DNA of 57,376 bases from Nocardia salmonicida NBRC 13393 (GTDB lineage: Bacteria; Actinomycetota; Actinomycetes; Mycobacteriales; Mycobacteriaceae): positions 1 through 57,376 of the forward strand of contig NZ_BDBR01000051.1 in assembly GCF_001613085.1 (NCBI RefSeq). The letters run 5' to 3'. The translations under genes were made by a program, and so were the position numbers. This document shows positions 9,058 through 16,198 of this stretch, one piece after another (position 1 is the stretch's first letter; each line of letters begins with the position of its first letter). The notes below the pieces were generated by a model, which was given only the letters and a program-made list of their open reading frames with translations, searched no databases and was not told the DNA's origin.

Positions 9058-9089
9058 GGGCTGCCGCGCCAACTTCGTTGGCTTGCCTC
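9058..9089. repeat. 32-bp dispersed hairpin repeat, copy 1
   Basis: One of five near-identical copies (others at 36959, 40836 inverted, 43898 and 52003). Core GCCAAC-TTC-GTTGGC folds into a hairpin. This copy directly abuts the stop codon of the leftward DUF397 gene, so it may act as its terminator. Confidence 0.85.
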
Positions 9090-9542
9090 CTAGACCACGG
9101 TGAGCTGATTTTCTGGTGCTTTCCACTGGTCTGCGAGGTCATCGAACTCACCCTCGGTCACGGCCTCGGAGAAGTACAACCACTCCGTAGGCGTGTAGAC
9201 CAGCGCGACACCATCGGCTGATTCAAGCGTGGCAGATCCGTCGCTGTGCACGGTGATCACCGGCTCCGAGGGGAGTTCGGAGACGCCAGCAACGGCGGCG
9301 AGGAAATCGCGCCACTGGGCGACGGTAAGGGAGATGATCGGCTGGGCCTCGGGGTCGTTGCTGGGGTCGCGCAGATACTTGCTGTCCCGGATGAGGATCG
9401 ACGTATCGGTCGCTCTGACCTCGACGCAGTTGCCATTTCCCCCGCTCCGAGTGGCTTTCCGCCATACGCCGACTTCGACGCAGTTTCCGTTTCCCCCGCT
9501 GCGGCGGGCCTTCCGCCATGTAACGGTTGCGTAGGGGGTCAT
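9090..9542 (-). CDS. DUF397 protein with tandemly duplicated N-terminal motif
   Basis: A 150-residue protein. DUF397 proteins are small actinobacterial partners of XRE/DUF5753 regulators. The family motif (W-RKA-RSGGNGNCVEV) occurs twice, at residues 9-25 and 27-43, nearly identical at the DNA level, so a recent internal duplication is likely. It is followed by the usual D-S-I-RDSK segment. The C-terminal about 60 residues (from residue 85) form an extra domain not typical of short DUF397 proteins. ATG 9542 overlaps the upstream XRE gene stop by ATGA; an upstream in-frame start within the XRE gene is less likely. The pair probably forms a regulator/co-regulator unit. Confidence 0.85.
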   Translation of the reverse strand: MTPYATVTWRKARRSGGNGNCVEVGVWRKATRSGGNGNCVEVRATDTSILIRDSKYLRDPSNDPEAQPIISLTVAQWRDFLAAVAGVSELPSEPVITVHSDGSATLESADGVALVYTPTEWLYFSEAVTEGEFDDLADQWKAPENQLTVV

Positions 9543-10453
9543 TGTCTGAATCCTTCCAGTGCTGAAGTGATGAGTTCTTTGGATCGACCGGCGCTGAGGG
9601 CCTTCTTGTCGATGTCGCGCCACACTCGTTCGTAGGCGGAGATCTCGGTGTGCTTGTTGAGGTACATCGCGCCGGTGAGCGTATCGACGTAGGCGAGCGG
9701 AGGTTCGATCGGTTCGCCGCCCGGATCGTTCGGGAAGTCCAGCAGCATGAACGAATTGCCTGCGGTCATCCCACCATGCGCCCCAGCCGCGTAGGGCAGG
9801 ATGCGGATCGAGACATTCGGCCGCTTTCCCACCTCAAGCAGGTGCTCAAGCTGTCCGATCATGAGGCCGGGCTCACCGACCGGGCGGCAGATCACGGCTT
9901 CGTTGAGCACCGCCTCAAACCTCGGCGGGTTCGGCCGAGTAAGCACGCCTTGACGTTCGACCCGGACCTGTACCCGCTGCTGCACCTGTTCAGGGGTTAC
10001 CCCGGCGGCGGGTGTGGTGATGACCGTTTCCATGTACTCCCGCGTTTGCAGAAGACCGGGAATCAGTTCGGATTCATATTCACGGATTCGGGTGGCCGAG
10101 TCCTCCAGAACGACGTATAGGCCGAACCACTCCGGTAACTCGGTGTAGTCGTGCCACCAGCTCTTTTTCTTGCCGTTCCGGGTCTCCGCAGCAAGCGCGA
10201 GGATGATGGTGGCTTCTTCGGGGTCTGCCCCGTACACATCCAGCATCGCCTTCATGTCGATGTCGCGGAACCGCACGTTATCGGCACCGTCCTCCATACG
10301 AATGATGGTGGACCTGCCCTTCTCTAGCCGCTGCGCCGCTTGCTCTTGCGTCAATCCCGCCTTGTCGCGCAGGTGAGCGAGCTGCCTGCCGACATGACGG
10401 CGGATGAGCGCCGTTCCGACTGAATCCAGGGACACGCCTGCTCCTAACGCCAT
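9539..10453 (-). CDS. XRE-family regulator with DUF5753 sensor domain
   Basis: A 304-residue protein. The N-terminal HTH lies at residues 19-75 (RRHVGRQLAHLRDKAGLTQE, then AAQRLEKGRSTIIRMEDG). DUF5753 occupies about residues 115-290, with the typical YESELIPGLLQT-Y start and NVSIRILP..AGAHGG..G.SF.LLDFP core. This is the standard two-domain layout of abundant Streptomyces and Nocardia regulators. It is translationally coupled to the DUF397 gene. The 205-bp divergent gap to the small-gene run at 10659 probably holds promoters for both directions. Such pairs often regulate development or secondary metabolism, so a link with the downstream peptide cluster is possible but unproven. Confidence 0.93.
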   Translation of the reverse strand: MALGAGVSLDSVGTALIRRHVGRQLAHLRDKAGLTQEQAAQRLEKGRSTIIRMEDGADNVRFRDIDMKAMLDVYGADPEEATIILALAAETRNGKKKSWWHDYTELPEWFGLYVVLEDSATRIREYESELIPGLLQTREYMETVITTPAAGVTPEQVQQRVQVRVERQGVLTRPNPPRFEAVLNEAVICRPVGEPGLMIGQLEHLLEVGKRPNVSIRILPYAAGAHGGMTAGNSFMLLDFPNDPGGEPIEPPLAYVDTLTGAMYLNKHTEISAYERVWRDIDKKALSAGRSKELITSALEGFRQ

Positions 10454-10658
10454 CTCAATGTGTCAACCAAATTAAACATCTGGCGAGTGTTCAACGCAAG
10501 ACTGTGCCCGGCGATCCGCACCAATCGGACGCAAGACTATTGGAGTCCGGATTTTCTGACACAGTTTCACCGAATCCATTGCCATGCTACCCAGTCGCGT
10601 AGGACACTGACCGGGTGACCGGGGTTACCCTCACCCCCGCAGACAGGCAGGTGAAGCG

Positions 10659-10748
10659 ATGGCTGTGAAGATCGGACCGGGTGGGTTTTCGCTGGTGAGG
10701 CCATCGGGCCGCCGTCTAGGGGAGTGGTGGCGATGGCTGTCGAAGTGA
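10659..10748 (+). CDS. Possible 29-residue leader or small protein ending WWRWLSK
   Basis: ATG 10659 follows GGCAGGTGAAG and the frame closes at TGA 10746-10748, overlapping the next gene by 16 bp in another frame. The product is basic, with three Trp near its end. It could be a leader peptide for translational coupling or chance. No homologue is recognised. Confidence 0.3.
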   Translation: MAVKIGPGGFSLVRPSGRRLGEWWRWLSK

Positions 10749-11068
10749 TCTCCCAAAGGCTGATGCTCAGCGACCGGACAACCCACCAGGCCCGCTACGT
10801 CGGCCAGGGGAACTGGGAGCTTTCCTGCCTTCCGGGTTGGCAGTTGACATCCGAACAGGCAGTAGTCGCGCTCCGAGCGGCTGAAGAGGCCGCCACCCTT
10901 CTTGCCTGGTTGAAGCCGCGAGCGCAGGAATTAGGGCTCACCGATCGCGAACTCTTCGGGTTCGTGACGATGGGGGAGTGTGATTGGCCTCGGCCACCGA
11001 ACCCTGACACCGAGCCCGCGCGGAGCCGACTCGGGCGGCGGTGGTCGTTTAGCGGGGGTGCGGCATGA
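10733..11068 (+). CDS. Hypothetical protein, first of a small-gene operon
   Basis: A 111-residue soluble protein, unknown. Middle residues (LTSEQAVVALRAAEEAATLLAWL) predict a long amphipathic helix. ATG 10733 is preferred over GTG 10724 because AGGGGAG lies about 8 bp upstream. The stop overlaps the next gene (ATGA). Such short helical proteins recur in actinobacterial mobile elements and next to XRE/DUF397 loci. No function is claimed. Confidence 0.6.
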   Translation: MAVEVISQRLMLSDRTTHQARYVGQGNWELSCLPGWQLTSEQAVVALRAAEEAATLLAWLKPRAQELGLTDRELFGFVTMGECDWPRPPNPDTEPARSRLGRRWSFSGGAA

Positions 11069-11439
11069 ACGTCAAGCCGCTGATCTACGGGTATCTGCGT
11101 GCCGATCTGGGGCAGCACGCGAGCCAGCTCGAGGAATGGGAACGCCAGATCCACGAGTTCGCCGGAGCCGAAGGCTTCGATGTCGGAACCGTGTTCCAAG
11201 AACCGCCGGACCTCACATGGTCCGCGTTCGCCTCGCTCATGGTCGAACTGAAGCGCTCCGAATGTCACGACGTTGCCGTTCCGGGCCTGTCGCACATGCT
11301 CCGACCCGGTTCAGCCTCGCCGAACACGCTGGTGGAGCTACTACGCGCTGAAGCCCATGCCTTCGTATGGGTCGCCGATCCGGCCTCGCGTCACCTGGGG
11401 ATGAACACCACGGAGCCGATGCTCCGGAACGGGGGGTAA
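11065..11439 (+). CDS. Short protein resembling a degenerate serine-recombinase N-terminal domain
   Basis: A 124-residue protein. The start resembles the beta-strand and helix layout of resolvase catalytic domains (YGYLRADLG..., QLEEWERQI..FAGAEGFDV). However, the catalytic Ser and the following Arg pattern are missing and there is no DNA-binding tail, so recombination activity is unlikely. Similar stand-alone domains occur in Streptomyces and Nocardia gene runs of unknown role. It is coupled to the preceding gene by ATGA overlap and followed 7 bp later by another small gene. Confidence 0.55.
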   Translation: MNVKPLIYGYLRADLGQHASQLEEWERQIHEFAGAEGFDVGTVFQEPPDLTWSAFASLMVELKRSECHDVAVPGLSHMLRPGSASPNTLVELLRAEAHAFVWVADPASRHLGMNTTEPMLRNGG

Positions 11440-11446
11440 CGATCAA

Positions 11447-11659
11447 ATGCGTTCACTGTCAACAGCATTGACGCTGACCGATGTCATTGAGGAGGTCGGC
11501 GGGCATCGCGAGGTCTGCCGACAGGTAGGCCGGTTCGCGGCAGCCGGTGAGATCACCCGCGCGGCGGTGGTCGCCGCCGAACTGTGCGTGAATGTGCCGG
11601 TCCGCCGGATCGGCACGGCCGCAGTATCCGCGGTGACGGCCGCCCGGTGGAGGCGCTGA
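11447..11659 (+). CDS. Small hypothetical protein, 70 residues
   Basis: ATG 11447 lies just after the preceding gene; the stop overlaps the next start (TGATG). The sequence is helical with an Ala/Val-rich C-terminal half and ends in RWRR. No domain is recognised. Retention in the overlapping gene series supports it being real. An alternative is the longer ORF of the other frame starting at 11584, which is disfavoured because its start lacks an RBS. Confidence 0.5.
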   Translation: MRSLSTALTLTDVIEEVGGHREVCRQVGRFAAAGEITRAAVVAAELCVNVPVRRIGTAAVSAVTAARWRR

Positions 11660-12051
11660 TGATCGGAGATGAGGGCGCGGCCAGATCCGCCTTCGTGGTG
11701 CGTGATTCCGCCGAACTGATGCTGGTGGCCGCCGACACTGCGGGCACGGGCGGCGAGACCCTGGCGGCTTCGGCGCTGGCGTACTGGCGGCTGCCGCTCG
11801 AACCGGGAATGGCGAGGACGCGGGCCCTGGTCGCGGGCGCGGCCGCCGCGACTTCGCCGCTGCGCCGGCTGTGCGTGCGCCTGGTGCTCCTCGACGGTGC
11901 GGTGCTCCTCGAGGTCGTCTTCTTGGACGCCGAGCCGCACGACTACGAATCCGCCCTGATGCCCGCTGAGGCCGATTGGTCCTGGCGGCGGGACAGCGAC
12001 GGCCGGTGGCATTTGTGCGACCGGATCGACCTGCACCCGCGACGTACATAG
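11659..12051 (+). CDS. Hypothetical protein, 130 residues
   Basis: Starts at ATG 11659 in a TGATG overlap. The product alternates hydrophobic helices and beta-like segments (CVRLVLLDGAVLLEVVFLD), and its end is Trp-, Asp- and Arg-rich. A small sensor-like or nuclease-like fold is conceivable but not supportable by motif. It belongs to the rightward run from 10659 to 12644. Confidence 0.55.
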   Translation: MIGDEGAARSAFVVRDSAELMLVAADTAGTGGETLAASALAYWRLPLEPGMARTRALVAGAAAATSPLRRLCVRLVLLDGAVLLEVVFLDAEPHDYESALMPAEADWSWRRDSDGRWHLCDRIDLHPRRT

Positions 12052-12084
12052 AACGAAAAATGCAGTGAGAGCGAGGAATAGGTG

Positions 12085-12339
12085 ATGGTGCCTGGGATGG
12101 CAGCGACGACGAGAGTCAGCGAGATCGACGGGGACAGGGCCGAGTGGACGATTGTGGACTCCGTGGTGCGCGTGCAGTTGGTCCGCCGCGCCGATGGCAC
12201 CGAGACCACGTTCCAGCCCCCATTGGAGCTGGGACAGGCGCTCACCGAGATGCCACGCCGACTCTGGGACGAAGTGCAGTTCAGATACGGCCTGATCCGC
12301 CGCAGCGGCGCTCACGGCGCGGACGGGGACCGGTCATGA
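12085..12339 (+). CDS. Hypothetical protein, 84 residues
   Basis: ATG 12085 (GTG 12082 is the alternative) follows GAGGAATAGG. The stop overlaps the next gene by ATGA. The predicted protein has a short beta-rich N-terminal half (EWTIVDSVVRVQLVRR) and an acidic/basic tail. Unknown function; part of the same run. Confidence 0.5.
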   Translation: MVPGMAATTRVSEIDGDRAEWTIVDSVVRVQLVRRADGTETTFQPPLELGQALTEMPRRLWDEVQFRYGLIRRSGAHGADGDRS

Positions 12340-12644
12340 CACCGCGCAGAAATCCCGGCACACAACTTCCGCTGCTGATAAAGCCGGACGACTCGACACC
12401 CGAAATCGACACCGAGGAAAGGAGAGCTTTGCTCGAATCGATGCTCGAGGGGTGGAAGACGTGGGAGGGGCCGACTGGCCAGGCCGCGCCCACTGGCGGT
12501 GATGAGCTACAGAACCTCCGCGACCTGGTGGACGAGTCGATCGCGGCGTTCGCGGCGCTTGGCCTTCGGGTCCGGGTCGATGAATCCTCGCTGACGCAGC
12601 AGTTCTACCGACTGCGCGATCCCCGACAACTTCCGGACCGGTAG
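12336..12644 (+). CDS. Hypothetical protein, last gene of the small-gene run
   Basis: A 102-residue charged soluble protein. ATG 12336 overlaps the upstream stop (ATGA). The same frame is open further upstream, but the overlap start is more credible. After its stop comes a 263-bp gap with the promoter of the peptide cluster. No domain is recognised, and it is not obviously part of the cluster. Confidence 0.5.
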   Translation: MTPRRNPGTQLPLLIKPDDSTPEIDTEERRALLESMLEGWKTWEGPTGQAAPTGGDELQNLRDLVDESIAAFAALGLRVRVDESSLTQQFYRLRDPRQLPDR

Positions 12645-12836
12645 CGGTCGCTGCCGTCCCCCTGTCCCGAAACGACACCGGCCGCCGCAGGGGAAGGAAG
12701 GCCGATCCTGATCCGCACCGACTGACCCAATCGAGATTGTCCGCACCCGCGACGCACCTTCGGGGAGACCCCGCGTCGCGGGCGTTGACCTGCGCGTACG
12801 TATTTCAAATGTCAAGGGCCGCAACACTTTTCGGGA

Positions 12837-12865
12837 TTGACGCCCGCCGTTGTGACCCGTAACAC
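12837..12865 (+). promoter_or_regulatory. Promoter of the peptide (RiPP) operon
   Basis: TTGACG at 12837-12842, a 17-bp spacer and TAACAC at 12860-12865 (followed by T). Transcription would start near 12872, about 36 bp before the precursor start. This is the best sigma-70-like match in the gap and isolates the cluster from the upstream small-gene run. Confidence 0.6.
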
Positions 12866-12907
12866 TGTTGGAGTCCGAAAGCTATTGATACGCAAAGGAG
12901 GAACATC

Positions 12908-13060
12908 ATGGGCAACTCATCGCGGCTCGGTGTGGATCGTCGGGGTGGACCGGGCAAGACGTTGCGGCCCACGGTGCTGGCGACGTTCGCGAAAGCTGAA
13001 CTGGTGGACGATCTTCCGGAGGTCATCACGCCGCACATCCACTCATCCCAGAGCAGCTGA
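12908..13060 (+). CDS. Candidate RiPP precursor peptide (50 residues)
   Basis: A short ORF with a very strong ribosome site (AAAGGAGG, 6 bp before ATG 12908), first in the operon and 18 bp ahead of the radical SAM gene. The first 27 residues are basic and look like a leader (LRPTVLATF at 19-27 loosely recalls the P-x-L...F recognition motif of lasso leaders). The second part is acidic then His/Ser-rich (VDDLPEVITPHIHSSQSS at the end). If cleavage follows Thr26-Phe27, the core starts with Ala28 and Asp34 or Asp35 falls at ring positions 7 or 8, which satisfies the lasso Thr at -2 habit. That is inference. A plain regulatory peptide cannot be excluded, but position and neighbours favour a precursor. 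Confidence 0.7.
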   Translation: MGNSSRLGVDRRGGPGKTLRPTVLATFAKAELVDDLPEVITPHIHSSQSS

Positions 13061-13078
13061 ACCCGCGCGGGGTGTGGG

Positions 13079-14089
13079 ATGCGATATAACACGCTGGGGA
13101 TTCACCTGACGAATGCCTGCCCACTCACCTGCGATCACTGCATCACCGACTCGTCACCCCGTTCGCGGGGTGACTTGTCGTGGGAGCAGATCGAGGGTGC
13201 GGTACGCGGCGCGGCTGCCTACGTGGACGGTGTGTGCGTCACCGGCGGCGAACCGATGCTCCGGCCGGAAGTGGCGTTGGCGACGATTCGGCTGACCCAT
13301 GAACTCGGGTTGCGCACATCCATGGTGACCAGCGGGTTTTGGGCTCGGTCACCGAAGAAGGCCGCCGCGATCGTCGCCGATCTGGTCGATGCCGGCCTGG
13401 ACAAGCTCGCGGTCAGCTTCGACCAATTCCACCTGACCCAGAAGACCGCGCGGTACATCGGCGCAGGCACGCTGCATCGGCTCCTGGAGGCGGCGGCACC
13501 GACGCGGATGGAACTGGTCGTGCAGTACTGCGGCGCGGGCGAAGATCCGGCGTACGAGATCGCGGAGTCCGCGGCCGCGCGCTTCGGCGCCCGGCTGGAG
13601 ACGGCCGAAGTGCTCCCGTTCGGCCGGGGCGTGGCGTTGGCGCGGCGGCGAGACGCGAACGTGGCCGATGTTCCGGCCGGTCCGTGCGGAGTGGTCGGGC
13701 GACCGATCCTGACGCCGGAGATCGACTTCTACACCTGCTGCGGCCCCGCACGCGGGGCACAGGCGCATTCACCGCTGCGGTTGTCGATCGAGTCGGCGGC
13801 GCAGGTGGGTGACGCACTGGCGGCGGCCTCGGTCGATCCGATCATCAATTCGATACATACCCAAGGGCCGAAAGCGTTGTTCGGTCGGCTCAGTCCCGAT
13901 GCGCAGCACCGGGTTTCGCAGAACCTTCGCGATTCCTCGATGTGCTCGCTGTGCCGTGCGGTCACCGACGACGAACAGGCGGTAGCCGAGCTGCGCGCCG
14001 CTCTCGGCCAAGACGCGCTGCGGCTGGTTGCTCTCTCGGGCGTCCTGCATGTGGCCCAGGATGAGGAGGCAACCCCATGTCATCGGTAG
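13079..14089 (+). CDS. Radical SAM enzyme, RiPP-modifying type
   Basis: A 336-residue enzyme. The AdoMet-binding 4Fe-4S motif CPLTCDHC (Cys14, Cys18, Cys21) and GGEP (56-59) are intact. C-terminal cysteines at 203, 220, 221, 289 and 292 (PCG, TCCG, CSLC) suggest a SPASM/twitch-like site for an auxiliary iron-sulphur cluster, typical of peptide-modifying members. It lies between the precursor and the cyclase gene, whose start it overlaps by 13 bp. It probably installs a C-C, C-S or C-O crosslink, an epimerisation or a backbone change in the precursor. The exact chemistry cannot be read from sequence. The cytoplasmic reaction needs AdoMet and a host electron donor. Confidence 0.9.
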   Translation: MRYNTLGIHLTNACPLTCDHCITDSSPRSRGDLSWEQIEGAVRGAAAYVDGVCVTGGEPMLRPEVALATIRLTHELGLRTSMVTSGFWARSPKKAAAIVADLVDAGLDKLAVSFDQFHLTQKTARYIGAGTLHRLLEAAAPTRMELVVQYCGAGEDPAYEIAESAAARFGARLETAEVLPFGRGVALARRRDANVADVPAGPCGVVGRPILTPEIDFYTCCGPARGAQAHSPLRLSIESAAQVGDALAAASVDPIINSIHTQGPKALFGRLSPDAQHRVSQNLRDSSMCSLCRAVTDDEQAVAELRAALGQDALRLVALSGVLHVAQDEEATPCHR

Positions 14090-15876
14090 CGCTGGCGCAG
14101 ACGGCCACCGGCCGCGACGCGCGGGCCGATACGCAACTCATGGCGGCCGCCATGGCTGACCGATCAGTGGAATGGGCGCACGCGGGCGTTCCCGCTGTCG
14201 CGGTCACCGCCGGGGCCGAGGACAGCGCCACAGCGGCCGGGAGCGTGTTCACGCTCGCGGGCGGTGCGCTGCTGGCGGGGGTGTCGGCCCCGTCCTGGGT
14301 GCATTGGCGGATGGAATCCGTGATCAGCGACCTCGACGTGACGGACTCGCCGGAGAAGATCGCGGCGAAGGTGAGCGCCGTCACCGGGGATGCGCATTGC
14401 GTCGTGGCGTCGCCGGACCAGCGGTGGACGGTGGTGTACCGGTCGCCGATGTCGGCGCGACCGCTGTTCTACAGCGCTGGCCACGGATCGGTGCTGGTGG
14501 CTTCCCAGATTCGCGGACTGCGCGCCGCGAACCCTGGAATCGGTGTGGACCCGGTGGGCCTCGCACCGTTCCTGGTGCCGTCGATGTGTGATCCGGCCGG
14601 GTCGGCGTGGGCCGGAGTACGCCGGTTGCCGCCTGGCCATGCTCTGATCGTTCGCGACGGCGCGGCGACCGTGCATCGAGCGGGGCATATCGACGCCGAG
14701 GACGTGGCCGGGCTTGCCCGCGGTGACGTGGTGGCTGAGTTCCGGGCGCGGCTGCTGGTCGCGATGCAGCGGTGTAGCAGTCCCACTGACGCGGTGCTGC
14801 TCTCGGGTGGAATCGACTCGGCATCGCTGGCCGCCGCTGCGGTGGCCGGCGGGCTCCGTCGGCGGCCGCGAGCGTTCGCGCTGACCTACAGCACCGAAGA
14901 ACTGGCCGCCTGCGACGAACGGCGCTACGTCGATGCGGTCGAGCAAGCCACGGGCATTCCGGTGGTGCGGATGCCCGCTGACACGTTGCTGCCGCTCGCG
15001 GCCGAGTACCCGTTCGGCGATGAGCCAGAGGCGTGGACCTACGCCGGGCGGAACTGGGCCATGCTGCGCAGGATCGCGGCCGATCCTGATCCGGTGGGCT
15101 CGGTGATCGCGGGCGAGGGCGGTGACGAACTTCTTCTCGGGCAGGTGTTCACGGTGGCCGACCGGCGCGTCAACGGGGACGTGGACGGCGCGATGGCCGA
15201 GCTGGCGACCTTCCCCGATCCAGCGGGCGCAGCGCGGGTTGTCGATGGCCTGATCGCCGGGGATTACGAACGGCGCGGAACACGGGTGATGCGGGCCCTC
15301 GGCGATATTCCGCCGTGGCTCTCACCCAGCTATATCAGCGCTTCCGGCCTGGTTGACCGGCTCACCGACGGCTACCCGACACTGAGTGAGCCGGGGCAGT
15401 TCACCACGGCCTATTCACGGGCGCTGATCGGTGAGGCGGGCGCGGCCGGGCGCGTGCACTGTGGCGGGTGGTGGGAAGACACCGCCCGCCGCGCTGGTGT
15501 GCGGGTCACCTATCCGTTCCTCGACCCTGACCTTGCCGCGCTGACCTGGGCATTGCCGCCGGAGATGTTGCGCAAGAACGGAATCGAGAAAGTGGTACTG
15601 CGTGACGCGCTCGCCGATGAGCTGCCCGCCTCGGTCGCCGCGCGCCGAGACAAAGCGGACGCGCGGGTGATGATGCACGCCGGTCTGTCGCGGGCCGCGA
15701 ACAGCATCCGCGCTGTGGCGGCTGGTGGGCCGCTGGTCGATCGAGGGGTGATCGACGGGGACAAACTCAGCGTGGCGATTGACAAGTACCTCGCTGGCCA
15801 CCACGACCACGGGCCCGCACTGTGGGCAACGGTCGCGGTCAATTCCTGGCTCGAACACGTAGGAGAATCCGAATGA
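14077..15876 (+). CDS. Asparagine synthetase-like amide-forming enzyme (lasso-cyclase-like)
   Basis: A 599-residue protein with an N-terminal glutaminase-like fold lacking the catalytic Cys at position 2. A C-terminal ATP-pyrophosphatase domain carries SGGIDS (243-248) and EGGDELL (347-353). Loss of the glutaminase nucleophile with an intact ATP site is the signature of lasso macrolactam synthetases and beta-lactam synthetases, which adenylate a carboxylate and let an amine attack it. Here the likely substrate is an Asp or Glu of the small precursor. ATG 14077 follows GAGGAGG and overlaps the radical SAM gene. Its stop overlaps the RRE gene (ATGA). True asparagine synthesis is unlikely. No separate lasso B2 protease gene is visible. 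Confidence 0.88.
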   Translation: MSSVALAQTATGRDARADTQLMAAAMADRSVEWAHAGVPAVAVTAGAEDSATAAGSVFTLAGGALLAGVSAPSWVHWRMESVISDLDVTDSPEKIAAKVSAVTGDAHCVVASPDQRWTVVYRSPMSARPLFYSAGHGSVLVASQIRGLRAANPGIGVDPVGLAPFLVPSMCDPAGSAWAGVRRLPPGHALIVRDGAATVHRAGHIDAEDVAGLARGDVVAEFRARLLVAMQRCSSPTDAVLLSGGIDSASLAAAAVAGGLRRRPRAFALTYSTEELAACDERRYVDAVEQATGIPVVRMPADTLLPLAAEYPFGDEPEAWTYAGRNWAMLRRIAADPDPVGSVIAGEGGDELLLGQVFTVADRRVNGDVDGAMAELATFPDPAGAARVVDGLIAGDYERRGTRVMRALGDIPPWLSPSYISASGLVDRLTDGYPTLSEPGQFTTAYSRALIGEAGAAGRVHCGGWWEDTARRAGVRVTYPFLDPDLAALTWALPPEMLRKNGIEKVVLRDALADELPASVAARRDKADARVMMHAGLSRAANSIRAVAAGGPLVDRGVIDGDKLSVAIDKYLAGHHDHGPALWATVAVNSWLEHVGESE

Positions 15877-16145
15877 CCACGAGCACGGTAGATCGTCCGA
15901 AAGCTGTTGCGGCATCGGTGAAACGAACCGGCGATGTGTGGGTGCTGGTGCCCGCCGGAGACGGTGAAGTCGCGGTGGTAGACGAACTCGGCTACGAGGT
16001 GATGCAGCGCTGCGACGGAACCCGCAGCTGCGCCGACATCGCCCGCGAACTGACTACCTACCACCATGGCCAACCCGTTGACGGTGAGGCGGTGACGGAG
16101 TTCGTGACCCGGATGCGGGCCGCTGGCCTGCTCGACGCGGCCTGA
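15873..16145 (+). CDS. PqqD-like RiPP recognition element (RRE) protein
   Basis: A 90-residue stand-alone protein with the PqqD/lasso B1 layout: a beta-strand pair (VWVLVPAGDGEVAVVDELGYEV), then CDGTRSCADIARELT and a C-terminal helix ending MRAAGLL. Such domains bind the leader peptide and present it to the modifying enzymes. ATG 15873 overlaps the cyclase stop. The usual partner of a lasso B1 protein is a B2 transglutaminase-like protease; none follows, since the next feature is a terminator. Maturation would therefore need a host protease or a peptidase encoded elsewhere. Confidence 0.85.
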   Translation: MTTSTVDRPKAVAASVKRTGDVWVLVPAGDGEVAVVDELGYEVMQRCDGTRSCADIARELTTYHHGQPVDGEAVTEFVTRMRAAGLLDAA

Positions 16146-16155
16146 CCGACCACTA

Positions 16156-16193
16156 CCAGCACCCGGCTGCCGATTCCGGCGGCCGGGTGCTGG
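16156..16193. terminator. Bidirectional intrinsic terminator after RRE and LysRS genes
   Basis: CCAGCACCCGGC (16156-16167) pairs with GCCGGGTGCTGG (16182-16193), a 12-bp GC stem followed by GTCGTTT. It sits between the convergent RRE and lysyl-tRNA synthetase genes. Confidence 0.75.
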
Positions 16194-16198
16194 GTCGT

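Noticed and set aside
11065..11439. Active serine recombinase
   Set aside because: Catalytic Ser and Arg pattern and the DNA-binding tail are absent.
12837..13109. 90-residue frame overlapping the precursor in another phase
   Set aside because: Its start lies inside the promoter, whereas the 50-residue frame has the strong RBS and fits the operon.
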